Assembly: GCA_037834085.1 (NCBI GenBank)
Contig: JBBMKC010196163.1
Coordinates: 1 to 50,930, forward strand
Reading direction: 5' to 3'
DNA: 50,930 nucleotides
Source: Bipalium vagum
Lineage: Eukaryota > Platyhelminthes > Tricladida > Geoplanidae
In this document: in pieces, positions 25,119 to 38,500 of the stretch
How the letters are laid out: each line of letters opens with the position of its first letter
Position numbering within the stretch: position 1 is the first letter of the stretch
The notes under the pieces: generated by a model
The model's database searches: none
Told to the model about the DNA's origin: nothing
The model's input: the letters and a program-made list of their open reading frames with translations, nothing else
Position numbers and translations under genes: made by a program

Positions 25119-26809
25119 GACGGTTCCGCACGTGCGCTCCAATCAATGTTTGAATATTATTTTTAATTGATTATCGTGTTTCATTCAATTAAACGAATTT
25201 ACAAATTTTTCAAAAATATAAAGTGAATTTTTTATTTTTTAGGAAAAAAGGCTCGGTTTTTTTTACTGGTTTATCATCCCTTGTCGTAACTGTTGCTGCT
25301 TGTATCTCTGTTTGATCACTATTTTTTTGTGGATAGCTCTCAAAATTTTTCATTAATCTATTCCGATTTCATTTGTGTTTTTCAAGATCATTTTTAATAG
25401 CCTCTTATTTTCTTCCCTGTTGTGGTGCTTCGCTTTCAGATAAAATTTAATTACTCTAAATTTGTTTTATTCAGTGCTTTTGCTTGTGATGTTTATGACA
25501 GTTTTGGAATTATAGACAGATGCTTCCAAAATAAGAGAAGATGTAATATTTCATGTTTTTATTTACAGAGGAAATTCTTAGGAGAAAAAAATTTCATTTG
25601 AATGAAATAATAGAAAAAATTTATTATTAAATTATTTCTTAATCATAAAAGTGAAAATGAGTATCCTTAAAAATGGAAAATAGGCAAACATGGAAGCGAA
25701 CAAATATAATTGTTTTTTTATGGAAACTTGAGGAAAAATGTTAAGGCTCTTGAAATTTTTTAATTAAGATAAAATTAATTTTTACTTTATGTCGCCTGCT
25801 TTAAACAGATTAAATGTAAATGACTCAAAAAAATGATATGTGAAATGTACACGAATCACAAAAAAGTAACTGGATTAAAATTGATAACTCAAATCAAAAA
25901 TATTTTTTATGATAAATACAAAATTAATAACTTTAATTGAAGAATAAACCAATACTCTCAATTTAAAGTTACTCTCTGTAACTGTTCACCTCTATTAAAA
26001 TACTAAATCTTATTCAGCAATTGCATTTATGTACCTGGTATTGTTTGATATATATTGTATTGTTTGTATATATTGATACACATTATTGCCCACTATCCTT
26101 CCACCATAGTTAGAAAATTCGATGTTTTCGACAAATTTTCTACTGTATATTGTTTCATCGATTGAAAAATACATTGCCGTTTCCCTACAACCTTGCTGTC
26201 TCCTTACATTTGCCCACTGTCAAATTTTTCTCAAATATATGTAGGAATCTTCGGTACGGTATCCATTCCTGTCACATCTCGTTCATCTAATCCTGTTACA
26301 ACTTACTTCTCAGATGCTGATCTGTTCCACACATGTACCACGAATTACTCTTCTCCGGGCAACTTCAACTAATACTAAGTATAAGCACATCAAGTCACCT
26401 GTGCCTCTCTGAGGATTTAAAATTTAAGGTCTTGGTCGTTCAATGCCAGTGTTTTTAATTGCTGGTCTTTTCACAACATCATTTTATCCTGTGATCTGTC
26501 TTGTTCAGATCATTCTTCAATTCATCATTTACTTAATAATTTTATTTATGCTGACCAGGGGTTTCCCTGGTACAGCTTTTAATTAGATTGTGTTTGAAGG
26601 ACTGCCTGAGTAGTTTTTTGTTTTTCTTAAGTGACTGCCTGAAGCAGCCCGTTGTTTTGTATGACTGTATGTTACAGTTTGATCGTTGTAAATAAAAAGA
26701 GTTTCACCCTCATTTTATTTTTTAAATTTTTAGAATGTTTGCTTTTGTGTCTTGTTAGAGGATGAGATAGAGAGCTCTTTAGGTAAGCCCACAGCAACCT
26801 CAGTGTGGG
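25119..26809. other. 3' flank of USP5 and intergenic DNA
   Basis: No gene recognised. Around 26550-26810 the sequence is less AT-rich, contains two copies of the motif GACTGCCTGA (near 26597 and 26633) and a possible poly(A) signal AATAAA near 26692. This could be the end of an old retroelement, but I found no coding motif or direct repeats to support that. Confidence 0.4.
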
Positions 26810-27193
26810 TCAGGTGAGCTGAGGAAGAGTTGCGCCAGAAAAGATTTTATTCACTAATCCCTCAATCTTCTTGTACAAATAGACATGCTCATCTGTCCTT
26901 TTATACTTCATTGCTTCTTCTAAGTCTTGTATCAAAGCATTTTGTCTGAGAAATGCCTTTCTTAGACGATCTTCGTAGTCTAGTGATTCATAGGCTTCCT
27001 TTAACTCACGACCAAATAGGCTTACCAATAACAGGCATTTTTTCTTTAAACCAATACACAAAAAATATTTGATGCAGCCTTTGATAATTTTTATGTTAAG
27101 AACTTTCCTGAAAATTCCAGGATCCATAAGACCCATTGGTGAGTTGATCGCCATGTTAGTTATTGTCACGTCATCTGCACTTTCGGAATTCAT
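26810..27193 (-). CDS. hypothetical protein, 127 residues
   Basis: An uninterrupted ORF on the minus strand starts at ATG 27193. The protein begins MNSESADDVTITNMAINSPM. It has a Leu/Ile/Lys-rich middle with a hydrophobic stretch (KCLLLVSLF), and ends in a charged, predicted helical part (LKEAYESLDYEDRLRKAFLR, then LIQDLEEAMKYKR). Heptad-like spacing suggests a coiled coil. The codon usage is more balanced than in surrounding DNA, which argues for a real or once real gene. I do not recognise the family. It could be a single-exon gene, one exon of a longer gene (a GGTAAGCC that looks like a donor occurs inside) or a fragment of a mobile element. It sits next to a retrotransposon fossil on the other strand. 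Confidence 0.45.
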   Translation of the reverse strand: MNSESADDVTITNMAINSPMGLMDPGIFRKVLNIKIIKGCIKYFLCIGLKKKCLLLVSLFGRELKEAYESLDYEDRLRKAFLRQNALIQDLEEAMKYKRTDEHVYLYKKIEGLVNKIFSGATLPQLT

Positions 27194-27619
27194 TAAGTCA
27201 GGATTGAATTTAATATTGATTTGATGAAAATAATTTGGTTATGGAAAAGTGTTTTCTTTTTATTATTTATTTATAAATTAATTATCTAAAATTTTTATTA
27301 AAATTAATTTAACAAATTAGTTTTTCTAAAAGAGGCTTTAAATTTATTTTAATTATCACAAATTAATTGAAACATTCATTTTAAATTAAGGATTAGATTC
27401 TTATATATTACCTTAATTATAAATGTCTAATAAATTATTTTTTAACATTATTCAAATTTTATTTCGTATAATAATAATAATAAAAATAATAATAATAATA
27501 TATTTTTCTTTATATTAATAATAAATGTATTCTTTTTCCATTATAATATAATGGAGTTCTCTTTGGATTAGCAGTGAAATCCATTAGTGTTAATACCGCC
27601 TGGCGTCAGGTCAAGTGAA
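27194..27619. other. AT-rich spacer
   Basis: Low-complexity A/T sequence with an imperfect (AAT)n run at 27470-27500. No gene seen. Confidence 0.6.
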
Positions 27620-28330
27620 CCAATAAAAACCTACAGGGAGGCCGTTAGAAGTAGTATCAAAGATACAACGGATACAAGATAATGGATATAAAACACGACC
27701 TGTCGTGGAATACTCAAACACCTCGGTTAAATGCTTTTTTTGTAAAAAGAACCCGGTCACCTTAAAAAGGACTGTCCAACAAAAAGTCAGTGGAATGTTA
27801 GACATGTAAAAGAATAAGCACATCAGGCTGTTTTTTCCAGAAAGAAAAATCCCACGTGTTTTAGATGTGGAAAAGCCGAATACATTCGAAGGAATTGTAC
27901 AGAATACAAATGTCAAAGGTCTGGAAGAAATGTTCATCAAGTTCCGGAGTGGTACAAAAAGCTAGAATTATAGGTTAGAGAAGAAACAAGAATTTTTACG
28001 AAAGTAATTATGGGATGAGTAGAAAAAGAAGGATTAATGAGAGAATAATATGAGAATATCTCGGTGTACCAAAAAGACCAGACTCCAGTAGTCAGGGGAG
28101 TTAGAGGAAGCCATATTATTACAAAATGATTTAGGCAAACGAAAGAGAAACAGCAGAAAAGGTGTTCTGAGTTTTAAAAAAGGATAAATTTGAAATAGAG
28201 GAGTATGGACAGTTGAATGAGATTACAGATAGTGAAGAAATGATTATTTTGTTCCATAAGATGCAAGGTAGACCAAGTGTTAAGATAGTGACTGGAATGT
28301 GACATTCTATTAGATAGAGGAGCCGGAAAA
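27620..28330 (+). mobile_element. LTR-retrotransposon fossil (gag zinc knuckles and protease region)
   Basis: The plus strand carries remains of CCHC zinc knuckles (CFRCGKAEYIRRNC near 27858-27900, with a second possible knuckle upstream near 27730). About 400 bases downstream is a stretch resembling the active-site segment of a retropepsin. This order is that of gag followed by protease in Ty3/gypsy-type or related LTR elements. No reverse transcriptase, integrase or long terminal repeats were recognised, so it is a broken, partial and probably old copy. Boundaries are approximate, and the family assignment rests on gene order alone. Confidence 0.6.
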
Positions 28331-29506
28331 TATAAATAAAATTACTTAGCGTTTAAATTTCTATGTATGGAGCAAGAACAAATGTAAGTAGTAACTCTTC
28401 TTTTAGAACACCTTTAATGAGCAAATGTCATTCAATGGAAATCTACGAAAGGTTATGTAGTAAATGTGAAATGATTACAAATAAGAAAGATATGATCGGC
28501 CTTATTCTCTATTTTCTAATTACTTTCGTTGCAAAAATAAAATATGTAGAATCTGTTTCTAAATTAGGATCTTCTTTGGAACAATATTCACAAACTAAAA
28601 ATTTTCCCCTCAAGTATGGAATTACCTGAAGCATCTAGGTTTTTTCAAAAAATTGGACCAAATTAAGTCTCATGATTTGAAGGATTTCCAACCGAAACAA
28701 TGGATGGATATTGGTCTTTCTTTGGTCTTGAAACACAATAATGGATCGCTATGGATTCAAGATGAATACTAAAAACAGGAAATATGTAAAGATAATTTTT
28801 CCTGTGTTTACTATCGATTGCCTTAAAATATCATCATTAATATCAGTTAATGGTCGGATAGAGTGAGGCTCATCTTTCAGATTAACTCTTCCAATTTAGA
28901 TTTTTTCTAACTATGTTTGTGTATTCAGAAGAGCACATGTCTTTTCCAAAAGCTTATTTTATTCTTCGAGTGATTTCCGACACACTATAATCAAGCTTAT
29001 ACTTATAATATTAGCAAACATGAATGTCATTTTTCGTTACAGACATCTAAAAATAAATTTTAATATAAATTGTTAATTTAAATTTAAATTGTTAACTAAA
29101 ATATAAAATGATATATTTGAATATATATTTAAATGATATATTTCCAATTTTACAAATATCTATTTGATAATATTGTATTTTAAATTTAAATTTTTATTTT
29201 CTCTCGAAAAAGTTTCTTTAAATCAGGTTTTAAATAATTTTTATAACATTTAGAATTTAAAGTTTAAATATCAATCTTAATGTGTAATCAAATATTTCTC
29301 TTAAATATTTTTTATAAAATAATTTTATTGTTATAATTTTTAATGTTTTGATTAATTGATTTAGTATAAAGATTAATTTTTATTTACGTAATATTAAGCT
29401 TACATTTAATTATAAAATTATCCGTTTCATTTTGTTTAAATAATTAACTGCTTTTTTATATAAATAATTTTATTTCAAATAATAATTTTTAAAATTATCG
29501 TTGCTT
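28331..29506. other. intergenic DNA upstream of VIPAS39
   Basis: The part up to about 28800 is less AT-rich and may belong to the neighbouring retrotransposon fossil. An 88-codon ORF at 28363-28629 has no motif I recognise. From 28980 on the sequence is AT-rich and presumably includes the promoter of the next gene. No core element stands out. Confidence 0.4.
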
Positions 29507-32500
29507 ATGGATAAATCGGATGATCATTATTGGGACAAATGTACTCTAAACTTTAACTTGGTAAATTAAATTATTTAATTTCAATTTAATTATTTCTTAA
29601 AAGGATGATGATAAACCGTCTCCAAAATACAGTTTGATTTTTTTTATCACAATGAGGTGTAAATTTAATATAAATTTTAGAAATGGATGACATTAGTAAA
29701 TTCTCCGTTCGGAAACATGCTGCACCTCAACCCCAAACATCTTTGTCGACACCGACATCTAAAATATCAACTAATATCGGTGGACCTGTATCGATTTTGG
29801 TTGAATCTGATCTTGGTTAGTAAACTTTATATCGTTATCATCTTAGTTTAATATCAAACTTAGAAAAACCCTCTCTTCTTTGTTCCATTTGTAACAAATT
29901 GATTACACAAGAAGATCCAATTAAATTCGAAGGCACATTAATTTTTACAAACGATGTTGTGATCAATAAATTTATGAAAATTATTACATTTATCATTCCA
30001 AATTTAATTACAGATTTGTTGGAAGCACTGGATCCGAAAAATGGTGGAGTCTTGTGACAATTTACAAATCAATAATCTGTGGTCCCATGCTGCCAAGCGA
30101 TATCTGCTGGAGTGTGTGTGTGCAACTTGTAACGGTCAGAAAATAATCAGAGTCTGTTTCGTTTTGTATTCTCATGCAAACAGGATGATGTCGAAAATAT
30201 TTTTAAGGTAATCTTACTGTTGAAAAGTGCCATGGGGGAATTTGAGTTTGGTTCTCTTTTGTTCGAGAATAGCATTGCCTACAATCACTACATGTCATTT
30301 TTACGAGAAACTCGACAAACAGATGAAAAATTGATGAGGTAACTAATAGTGATTGAAATTTAATGAAGTTGATAAGCTGATTTTCTGTTTTAAGATGCCG
30401 GAACATGAATGATGAACCAGTCAGTTTCAATAGATATTTGTCTGTGTCTGATAATGATAATTAAAAATAACTAATAAAAATATAACATCAATGTATTATA
30501 ATTAATAATAATAATTGATGATGATTATTGATAAAAATTTATTCAATTATTCTTAAAAAGTTAAAAAAATAATAATTAATAAATATTAATTAATAATTAA
30601 TAATTATTAAAAATTTTTAATAATTGATAATAATGATAATATTATTAATTATATTATTATTATTATTGAATAAATATAATAAATTATTAAACTATTAACA
30701 AGAAATAGTTATAAAAAGTATTAATAACATTCTCATTGGTTATTTTTCAGATGAAAAATCTGAGGCAGATTGTTAACGATAATTCTTCTGTTACAAGCAA
30801 TACAGTGAGACAATTTATTCGCAAACTGGTCGAATTTCGGTAAGGAAACTTTTTACTTCACAAATATCTTCAACATAAAATTCAATTATTAGTGATTGAA
30901 AATAAGTTTTATTTTTTATTATCCAACAGGCAAAACATTGATTTTACAAAATTTTATTCATTTTTTTAAAATATTATTTTTATAGAAATTAATTGATCGA
31001 AATAATTTTCAAATAATTTAAATTGAACCTTATTGGGTGTCTTATTATTTTTTCAAATAATTGATTTTTTTCAATCGATATTTTATTAAAAACACTGAAG
31101 AATAAATTCGAATTTTGGATACTCTTATCATTGGACAATTTCTCATGAACGGCAGTCTTTCTTAACTGCTCTTTGACTAGTGACTACTCCAACTGTGCGG
31201 TATAAATCAAAATCATACATTAGTCACAAAAATGAAATGGCATCCTTGGTACAAGATATCATTTCCATTTGCCTATCTTCGTTTTTTCTAGCTTTATATT
31301 TTCTTTTCCTCAAGTTCCTCTCTTTGATTGCTTTGCACAATTCCATCGACATAAACTGATCTCTTCTTTCCTTTGTCTCACTGTCTGTTTACCTCGCTTT
31401 GTCAAAACTAAAAACGTCTTACACCTGTTATTTCCTGATATCTTTCGATTAGGGACAACACCCGCTCTCCATTTAGTTCACCTTGATCATCATCTTGTTT
31501 CTTTCAAAATTTCCATATTCACCAATAATCGTTTAGTTCTTTAATATTTCCATAAATCTTAAAAAACTTTTTATTTGTTAATTAATTTAATTTTTGTTAG
31601 TGAAAATTAAATTAAATTTTTTATACCTCACTAAGATGACACTTGAGCCCGGTTCCTAGGAATGTCAGTTTAGAGGGGTTCAAAAAGTATATGAAAAAAA
31701 TTTTTACATTAGAAAAAAAATGAGAAAAGAAGCAAAAAAATGTTCTCCCAATTTTTTGATCTAGTCAAATAGAATTAAAATCAGAAATTTTAATAAAATC
31801 GATATCATTATTTATGATACATTCAATTTTATAATCGAAAGATAAGAAATCGGAAATATGAAAACACACCAAACTTAGAGATTAATAAATTAATACACAG
31901 AAAACGTATAAGAATAGAAATTGATTAAAAAACTGATAAACCTAAAGATAATTTAAAGTAAAAGTGGAATTAATAAAATTTTTGTAACAATTAAAGATTT
32001 GGAAAGATTATAGAACATTAATATTTATAGTAAAGAATTCATCATTTTTTATTTAATCGATAATTCATTTAAAAACTTAGATATATTGATTAATTTATTT
32101 ATTTTCAACTTCGATTAATGTGAGTATATTTTTAAATTAATTATATATTATTTTATTATTATTATTGGTTTTTAATATTTCACATTGATTGTTTTCTAGA
32201 ATTATAAAATTAACTTATCATTTTATTATTAAATTTTAATATAATAAGTATTACATTTGAGAGTGATTCTACACATGAGTTCCAATATATTGACCAGCAT
32301 TACATTTTGTGAATATTATTTCTAAATAATTATATCAATCAAATAAATGACTTTAAACCGTTTGTGTTACATAGACGTTTTCTATACAAAATTAAATTTA
32401 ATATTTCTGATGATATTATTTACTTTGTGCTTTGGATTATTTGATAAAATATTGAACAGAGATGAGATTCAGCTCAATTCTTTAACAATGGGTTTACAGC

Positions 32501-35500
32501 TAGAGCTTATAGGTGAATACATCGCATTGTTGGAACTACAGTTCACAAAATATACAGTAATGTTTCCCTAACTTTCGTAACAACTTTTTAATATCTTCAC
32601 ATATTAGACTTCATTAAATCAACCACTCATAGCAACACTCATAGAAAATAACCTTGCATATCATGCTATCACAGATAGTTCGACTGGAAAATACTTGAAG
32701 GAAAAGTTTAAGGTACCTTTTTATTCGATTTGACCACAATTGTAATTGTTAATTAATAATTCCACGTTATTCAGTTGACACCGGAGGAGTTTTTCTGGAC
32801 AAGCATCAAGCCAATTGTTTGTAGTGGCAAAGTCCAAGAAATAGAAAAGGTTTTGAATCACGTGAGTCATCCCTCCTATCTATATTAACTATTATTTTGT
32901 TTTTAATTTTTAGTAACTGTCAGTATTCAGATTGCTTGAACTCATTAGGTTGTTCAGTATGAAATGTCGTATTCTACCAGTAAATAAAATAATTCTTAAA
33001 AAACTGATATATAAAATATATTAATTAAAATATTTGCCATTACTGTTTAAACACTCTTGCCAACAAAATAAAAGTTTATTTATTCCAATTTGGTAAAATC
33101 CCGGTAAAAAAAACTGACCTATGTTCTTTTGAATGGAACCTTGGTTGAAGAAGGTTTTATTGACAAGAAAATCATTCACGTGTTTGAACAGATGATAATC
33201 TGTTGGTAACAGGTCTCGGGAATAAGGTGAATGAGGCAAAATGTCATACTGCAAGTCATGTAATCTTTGTACAGTCATTTTAGAAATATGAAGTCTTGCG
33301 CTATCATGAAGAAAAATTATTTCCGTTAGACTTATCAAATCCGGCTGCTTTTTATGTGCATGATTTCAATTTCTTGACAGTACGACTGTGCAATAATAGT
33401 TTTGTCTTTAAAAAATTGTAATGTATTAATGCAGTTCATACGGTTATAATTATATTTTTGCAGTGAAGGTTTGACTCAGGCATCTGTTTGGGCTGTTCAT
33501 CAGTGTCTAACCATTGTGCTGATTGTCGACGATTATCGTATTTAATCCGATTTTCGTCACATATCACAATGCGTGATAAGAATGGATCAATTTTCTTCCG
33601 AATAAATAAGAAAGAACAAATTTCTAATCTTGCTTTTTTGTTCTTCGGTCAAATCATATTGAACCCTTTGAATTGAGTTTTTTGACCTTCCCAAGTTTTT
33701 GTTAGACAAAAATGGTAGATTTTGATACATTCAGATCTTGACCAAGTTCTCTCACTGATTGATGGTTGTTTCCTTCTACAGATGCTTTCAAACTGGCTTT
33801 ATTGAAGCATAAAACTGGTCTTCCGCGGTCTTCATTTACCAAGGTCATATCACAACCACTGCTGTGTGGTATGTAAATTAATACTGTCTTCACTCCATGC
33901 AGAATTAATGTTTTCAGCTGCATGTGATGCATTGTGTTTGAGTTTAAACTCGTACAATATGCAGATACAAATTAATTGATCTACTATGCCTAAAAAAGGA
34001 TTTTAAAAAAACTTTATATTCCATTAATATTCTCTTTTTTGCAATGTAAATACACTTTGAAATTTCCTCTTTAATTTTGTATATTTAAACAATGTGTTGG
34101 ATTAATACTTATTAATTAATTTCAATTTGAAATTTAAATAAGAAGTACGACATATCATACTGGACAGCCTAATATTAGAGTAAAATTGAACGTATTATAT
34201 ATTTTACGAAAATAATTTAGTATTTGAAAAAATGTTTCTCTTTATTTTATATTTTAAATGATTAATCATTTATTTTAATACATTTATTTAATTATTTTTT
34301 TTAAATAGGCTTTTTTAAAAAAAATTATTTACTCTTAATTTACGATCACATTTTAATTCACTACTTTAAAATTTTAAAAATTTAGTTTTTAATTTTGATT
34401 TAAATTTGCCTTGCCGGGATTTTCCTTTAAGAAGTACATGGGTCTGAATTTGGTTTGAGCATTCTTGGTGGTTTTTTAACTTACCAAAAATAGAAGCGCG
34501 TGTGCCTCAACAAGGAAATAAATGTTGTATAATCTTCACATCGGAAGAAAGAAATTATTTCATATACAATTGCTTTCAATAAAATAGTAGTGCTCATATA
34601 AAGTTGAAAAACTTAATATATATGATTATATTCAAAAATATTATGACAAATAAAGCTTATACATGTTTCACATATTTTACTTATAATAAAAATTGTATTT
34701 AAACTTTAGAAAAACCGTTAATATAAATAGTATTAAACATAAAATAATGACAGTGGAATAATTGATTAATATATACAAATTAGTAAATTTCAGAAATTGT
34801 TGTATCAAGGCAATCTGAGTCAGTAAGGGAAGAATTATTTTCGTCTTCACCCAGTTCTATTAATTCTTGACCACTTCCATCATTAACAGCCATATCATCA
34901 TCATTATCGATTTCGAACCTATTATTGATTTTTAAGATGATTTTCAATTTTTTATTGAAAATATTGAACTCTTTCTTTTCCATTTGCAGCTATCTCGCAA
35001 CATTCAAATGTTCTTTGAATTGATTTTGATTGAATTGAATAACCATTTCAACAATCTTTTGGTAAGATGGTCTTTTTCTGAAACCTTGTGGAGCAAACTC
35101 GGGAGTTCCATCTCTAGTCCAATTCTCTCATTCATTTCTTATAGCATTTTTGAAATTGGAATTTATTAGTGGCTGTAAATATTGCGTCGTCTTCCTAGAA
35201 TTATTACTGCCTTTGAACCATATTTTTTATGAAGATATTTCAAAATCTCTTCTTTCTTGAGTTCAATAGGAATTCCAAATTATTACTGACTGAGTGTTAC
35301 TAAAAATAAGATCCTCTCTTGCAGAAAACCATATCCATCCAATTCTTCAAAATATTTGTGTTCATTGATCCACTTTGATTTAGAACAACAACGGCTTTAC
35401 CACTGTGGATTGTCACTTTTGGAATTTTCATTAAGCCACGAAAAATAATCATAGATGGAAGCATGCGTCTATCCAATATTATTGTCAAACAAACAGTGTA

Positions 35501-38500
35501 TCGGCTTTTTCGGCACCATCAATATTTTTGCTTCCTATAAAGTCTCTTACCATGTCAAAGTAACATGGAGTTTCATCCATATTAAAAATTAGATCCCTTG
35601 TCATTCCTGCTGTAGCGTTATTTATTTGAGAGAAGTATTGATTTACAAGTTCTTATGTTTTCCTGAGATGGCGAATATCCAGTAATGCACAGTGATTTAT
35701 TTCGTGGCCTAAACCGATGATTTCTGGTCCATCCAATCAATCAATTGGTATTTTAACGTCAAAATTAGAGTTCTCAATGTGTTACACGTAATTATTCTGC
35801 GATCACTTCATTTTTGAAAAATTGTAAAAGTTTTTCCTCAATATTTGGATAAAACGCATTTCTGACTTATGCTGTTTTAAAATGAAAAAAAATTATAAAT
35901 TTTATAAATAACGTGCAAAACTTTCTGAACAAGCTAAAATATTAAATATTTCTGGCTTCTATTATGTTTGCTTTTATTTTTTCAGAAAGGTTTTGGCAGC
36001 AAACCAAACATTTCATATGAAAGAATTGTCTCCTTTTCATATTCTCTTCGAAAGGAACCCGACGAAGTAAATTATTTTCATTAAAATATTTACTCAAATT
36101 TAGCAAAAAAATATAATAATAGATTTATTTTAATATTTCTTAAAAATCAATGTTTTTTAAAATTTTTCATTCCTTAGATATTCATGATTATTTATTAATA
36201 GTAGTAGTATTATTAATTATTTTATTTTTTATTATTAATTTTATTTATTATTAATAATTATTTTTGTTTATTATGAAATTAGTAGAGATTATAAATAAAG
36301 ATTCAGATTTATGATGTAAGCAGATCAATAATAATAAAGTTTATCATTTTAAAATAATTATTTGAGATTATCATTAAAATAAAATTTTGATATAGATTTC
36401 TAATCAAAATATTACATTTTTTTTATTTCTAAAAAATATTTTTTATTTATTCTATGAATAACATTGCAATTTTAAAATTTGACATCATCTTTAGATTTAG
36501 AAGTCTCAAGTTGATTATTAGTTAAGAGGATTTAATATAATCAATTTGTAATTAAATTATATTAAAACAACACGTTTTGGTTAAAACATTATTTCAACTG
36601 GTCTTTGCATGAATTAGTCTTGTTAATCATTGATTTGATTCTCCTAGAACGTTTATTTCCATTTTTTTATTTTTTAATTCTGTTATTATTTATTTTCTCT
36701 TACCTTTGTGCTTATGTAAACCAATTTAATATTAAACTAAATTTAGATTTATTGATTTAAAATGGAATTCAACTTGAATGAAACTATTTATTCAATATTT
36801 GAAATTTATGAATTTATAAAGCCAATTAATATGAGATCTTAATTTTCAACAAGATTATTTTAATCAATATTTTATTATTACTATTATATTTTTATTTTAT
36901 AATTATTGATACAGTCCAATCTCTTTTATGTGGCGTTTTTTTTGGAAAATTACCCCGGAAAATTTTCAATAGTACCATGAAATATAAAACTGAAAAAAGA
37001 TTATTGAACAATTATTATTCATAACATGGATGGGTAATTCAGTGATTTTTTCTTAATGGTAATACCATGGTAAAGATTTTATCAAAGTCTTTAAAATCAT
37101 AAAAATTAATGATTTCTGAAAATTTTCAATAATAAACCTTTTCAGAGAAACCATTATTATTTGAAATTCATCAGTGCTAAAGTTCTTATCTTCTTCAACC
37201 TTTTCATAAATTACATCGTCTTCTATGCCTTCTGAAACTTTATCTTCAACTGGTAAATTTGTTGTTATTTCAATATTTGTATTCTGCACTGTTCCTAAAA
37301 ATTTCTTTATTAAAGCTTTATTAAAACGATTGTTCATAGTAAGTGAAGAAATTCTTTAACATGCTTCAGAAACTTATTGAATGAAATATAAACAATCAAT
37401 CTTTTTGATAAATAAATCCAGACAATCATTTTGATCAATAATGTTTGATTCAAGATAAGAATTTTTGTAATGATTATTGAATGCATTCTTACGTAAAAAT
37501 ATCCTCTATATTTTGCTTAATTCCAGTTTTAGGTGAAATATCGTTATCACTGCATAAAAATATTTTATTTTCAAAAGTTTCATATTTTAATTAAGATCGA
37601 AGATGATCCAGGAATTAATAATCTCTGCTTTTCAATTAATTTTTCGACATAATTTGGAGTTTTGAATAGTAATTTGAAATCTTGATTATTTTATAAAACT
37701 ATTTTAATACCCTTTTATTTAAAAAAAAAAGGTTTAAATAATAGGTAACACACGGGGTTTATTATTTTAAATAAAATTTTCATTAGTTAAATTAATATAT
37801 TTAGAACCACTCTGTTAAAATGATTTACATTTTAAGGCTTTTGAGGTTCATTTTTTCTTGTAATCCAATAGTTATTATAATAATATAGAAAAATCGAAAG
37901 TTTTAAGAAATGCCCCGAAAAGTGAATTTGCCACGGATAATAAGTGCACCTTGCCCGAGGGCATGTCCTAAACGAGTTTAGAATGTAAAAATACTTTAAA
38001 ATCAGAAATTATTATTTGTATTTTTTTTAATTGACTTTTGTCCAGAAATAATTGATTTTGTTATCAATGGGGTATTGGTGGTAGTCATATATATATAAAT
38101 GAATGGAATTGGATTTAATGTGGAACTTTATATTTGACAAAGATTTTATTTTGTGAGAAAATAATAATATCAAAAATTTTCTTTCAGTTCAAAATGAAAT
38201 GCTTACTGAAAATATCAGACATTGAAGACTTAGTGGCTTGCGCAAGTTCTTTTGGACTATTGCCAGCGTTTTTAGAGGTAATTTTCGGCTTTTAGAAAAA
38301 CTCTTCTAAAAAAAATGTTACTCTTTCCATTTTCTTTGTTTTAAGAATAAATGTTACATTTATTGATAATAATCATCTGTCATTTTAGAATTTATTTCTT
38401 ATTACTTAACGCGAATAGGTCGAAAGTATTGAGGCAAAATGCTTAGCCATAAATATATATTTATATATTAAATTAATATATTTATCTAACATATAAAAAA

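Noticed and set aside
24927-25170. Other-frame ORFs within USP5 exon 2
   Set aside because: They are shadows of the real USP5 frame, which carries the catalytic His box.
26550-26810. Possible LTR near the retrotransposon fossil
   Set aside because: Two GACTGCCTGA motifs and an AATAAA were suggestive, but I found no second copy of the region and no TG...CA borders.
31269-31544. 91-codon ORF inside a VIPAS39 intron
   Set aside because: No known motif. It may be part of an unidentified repeat, but nothing supports a gene.
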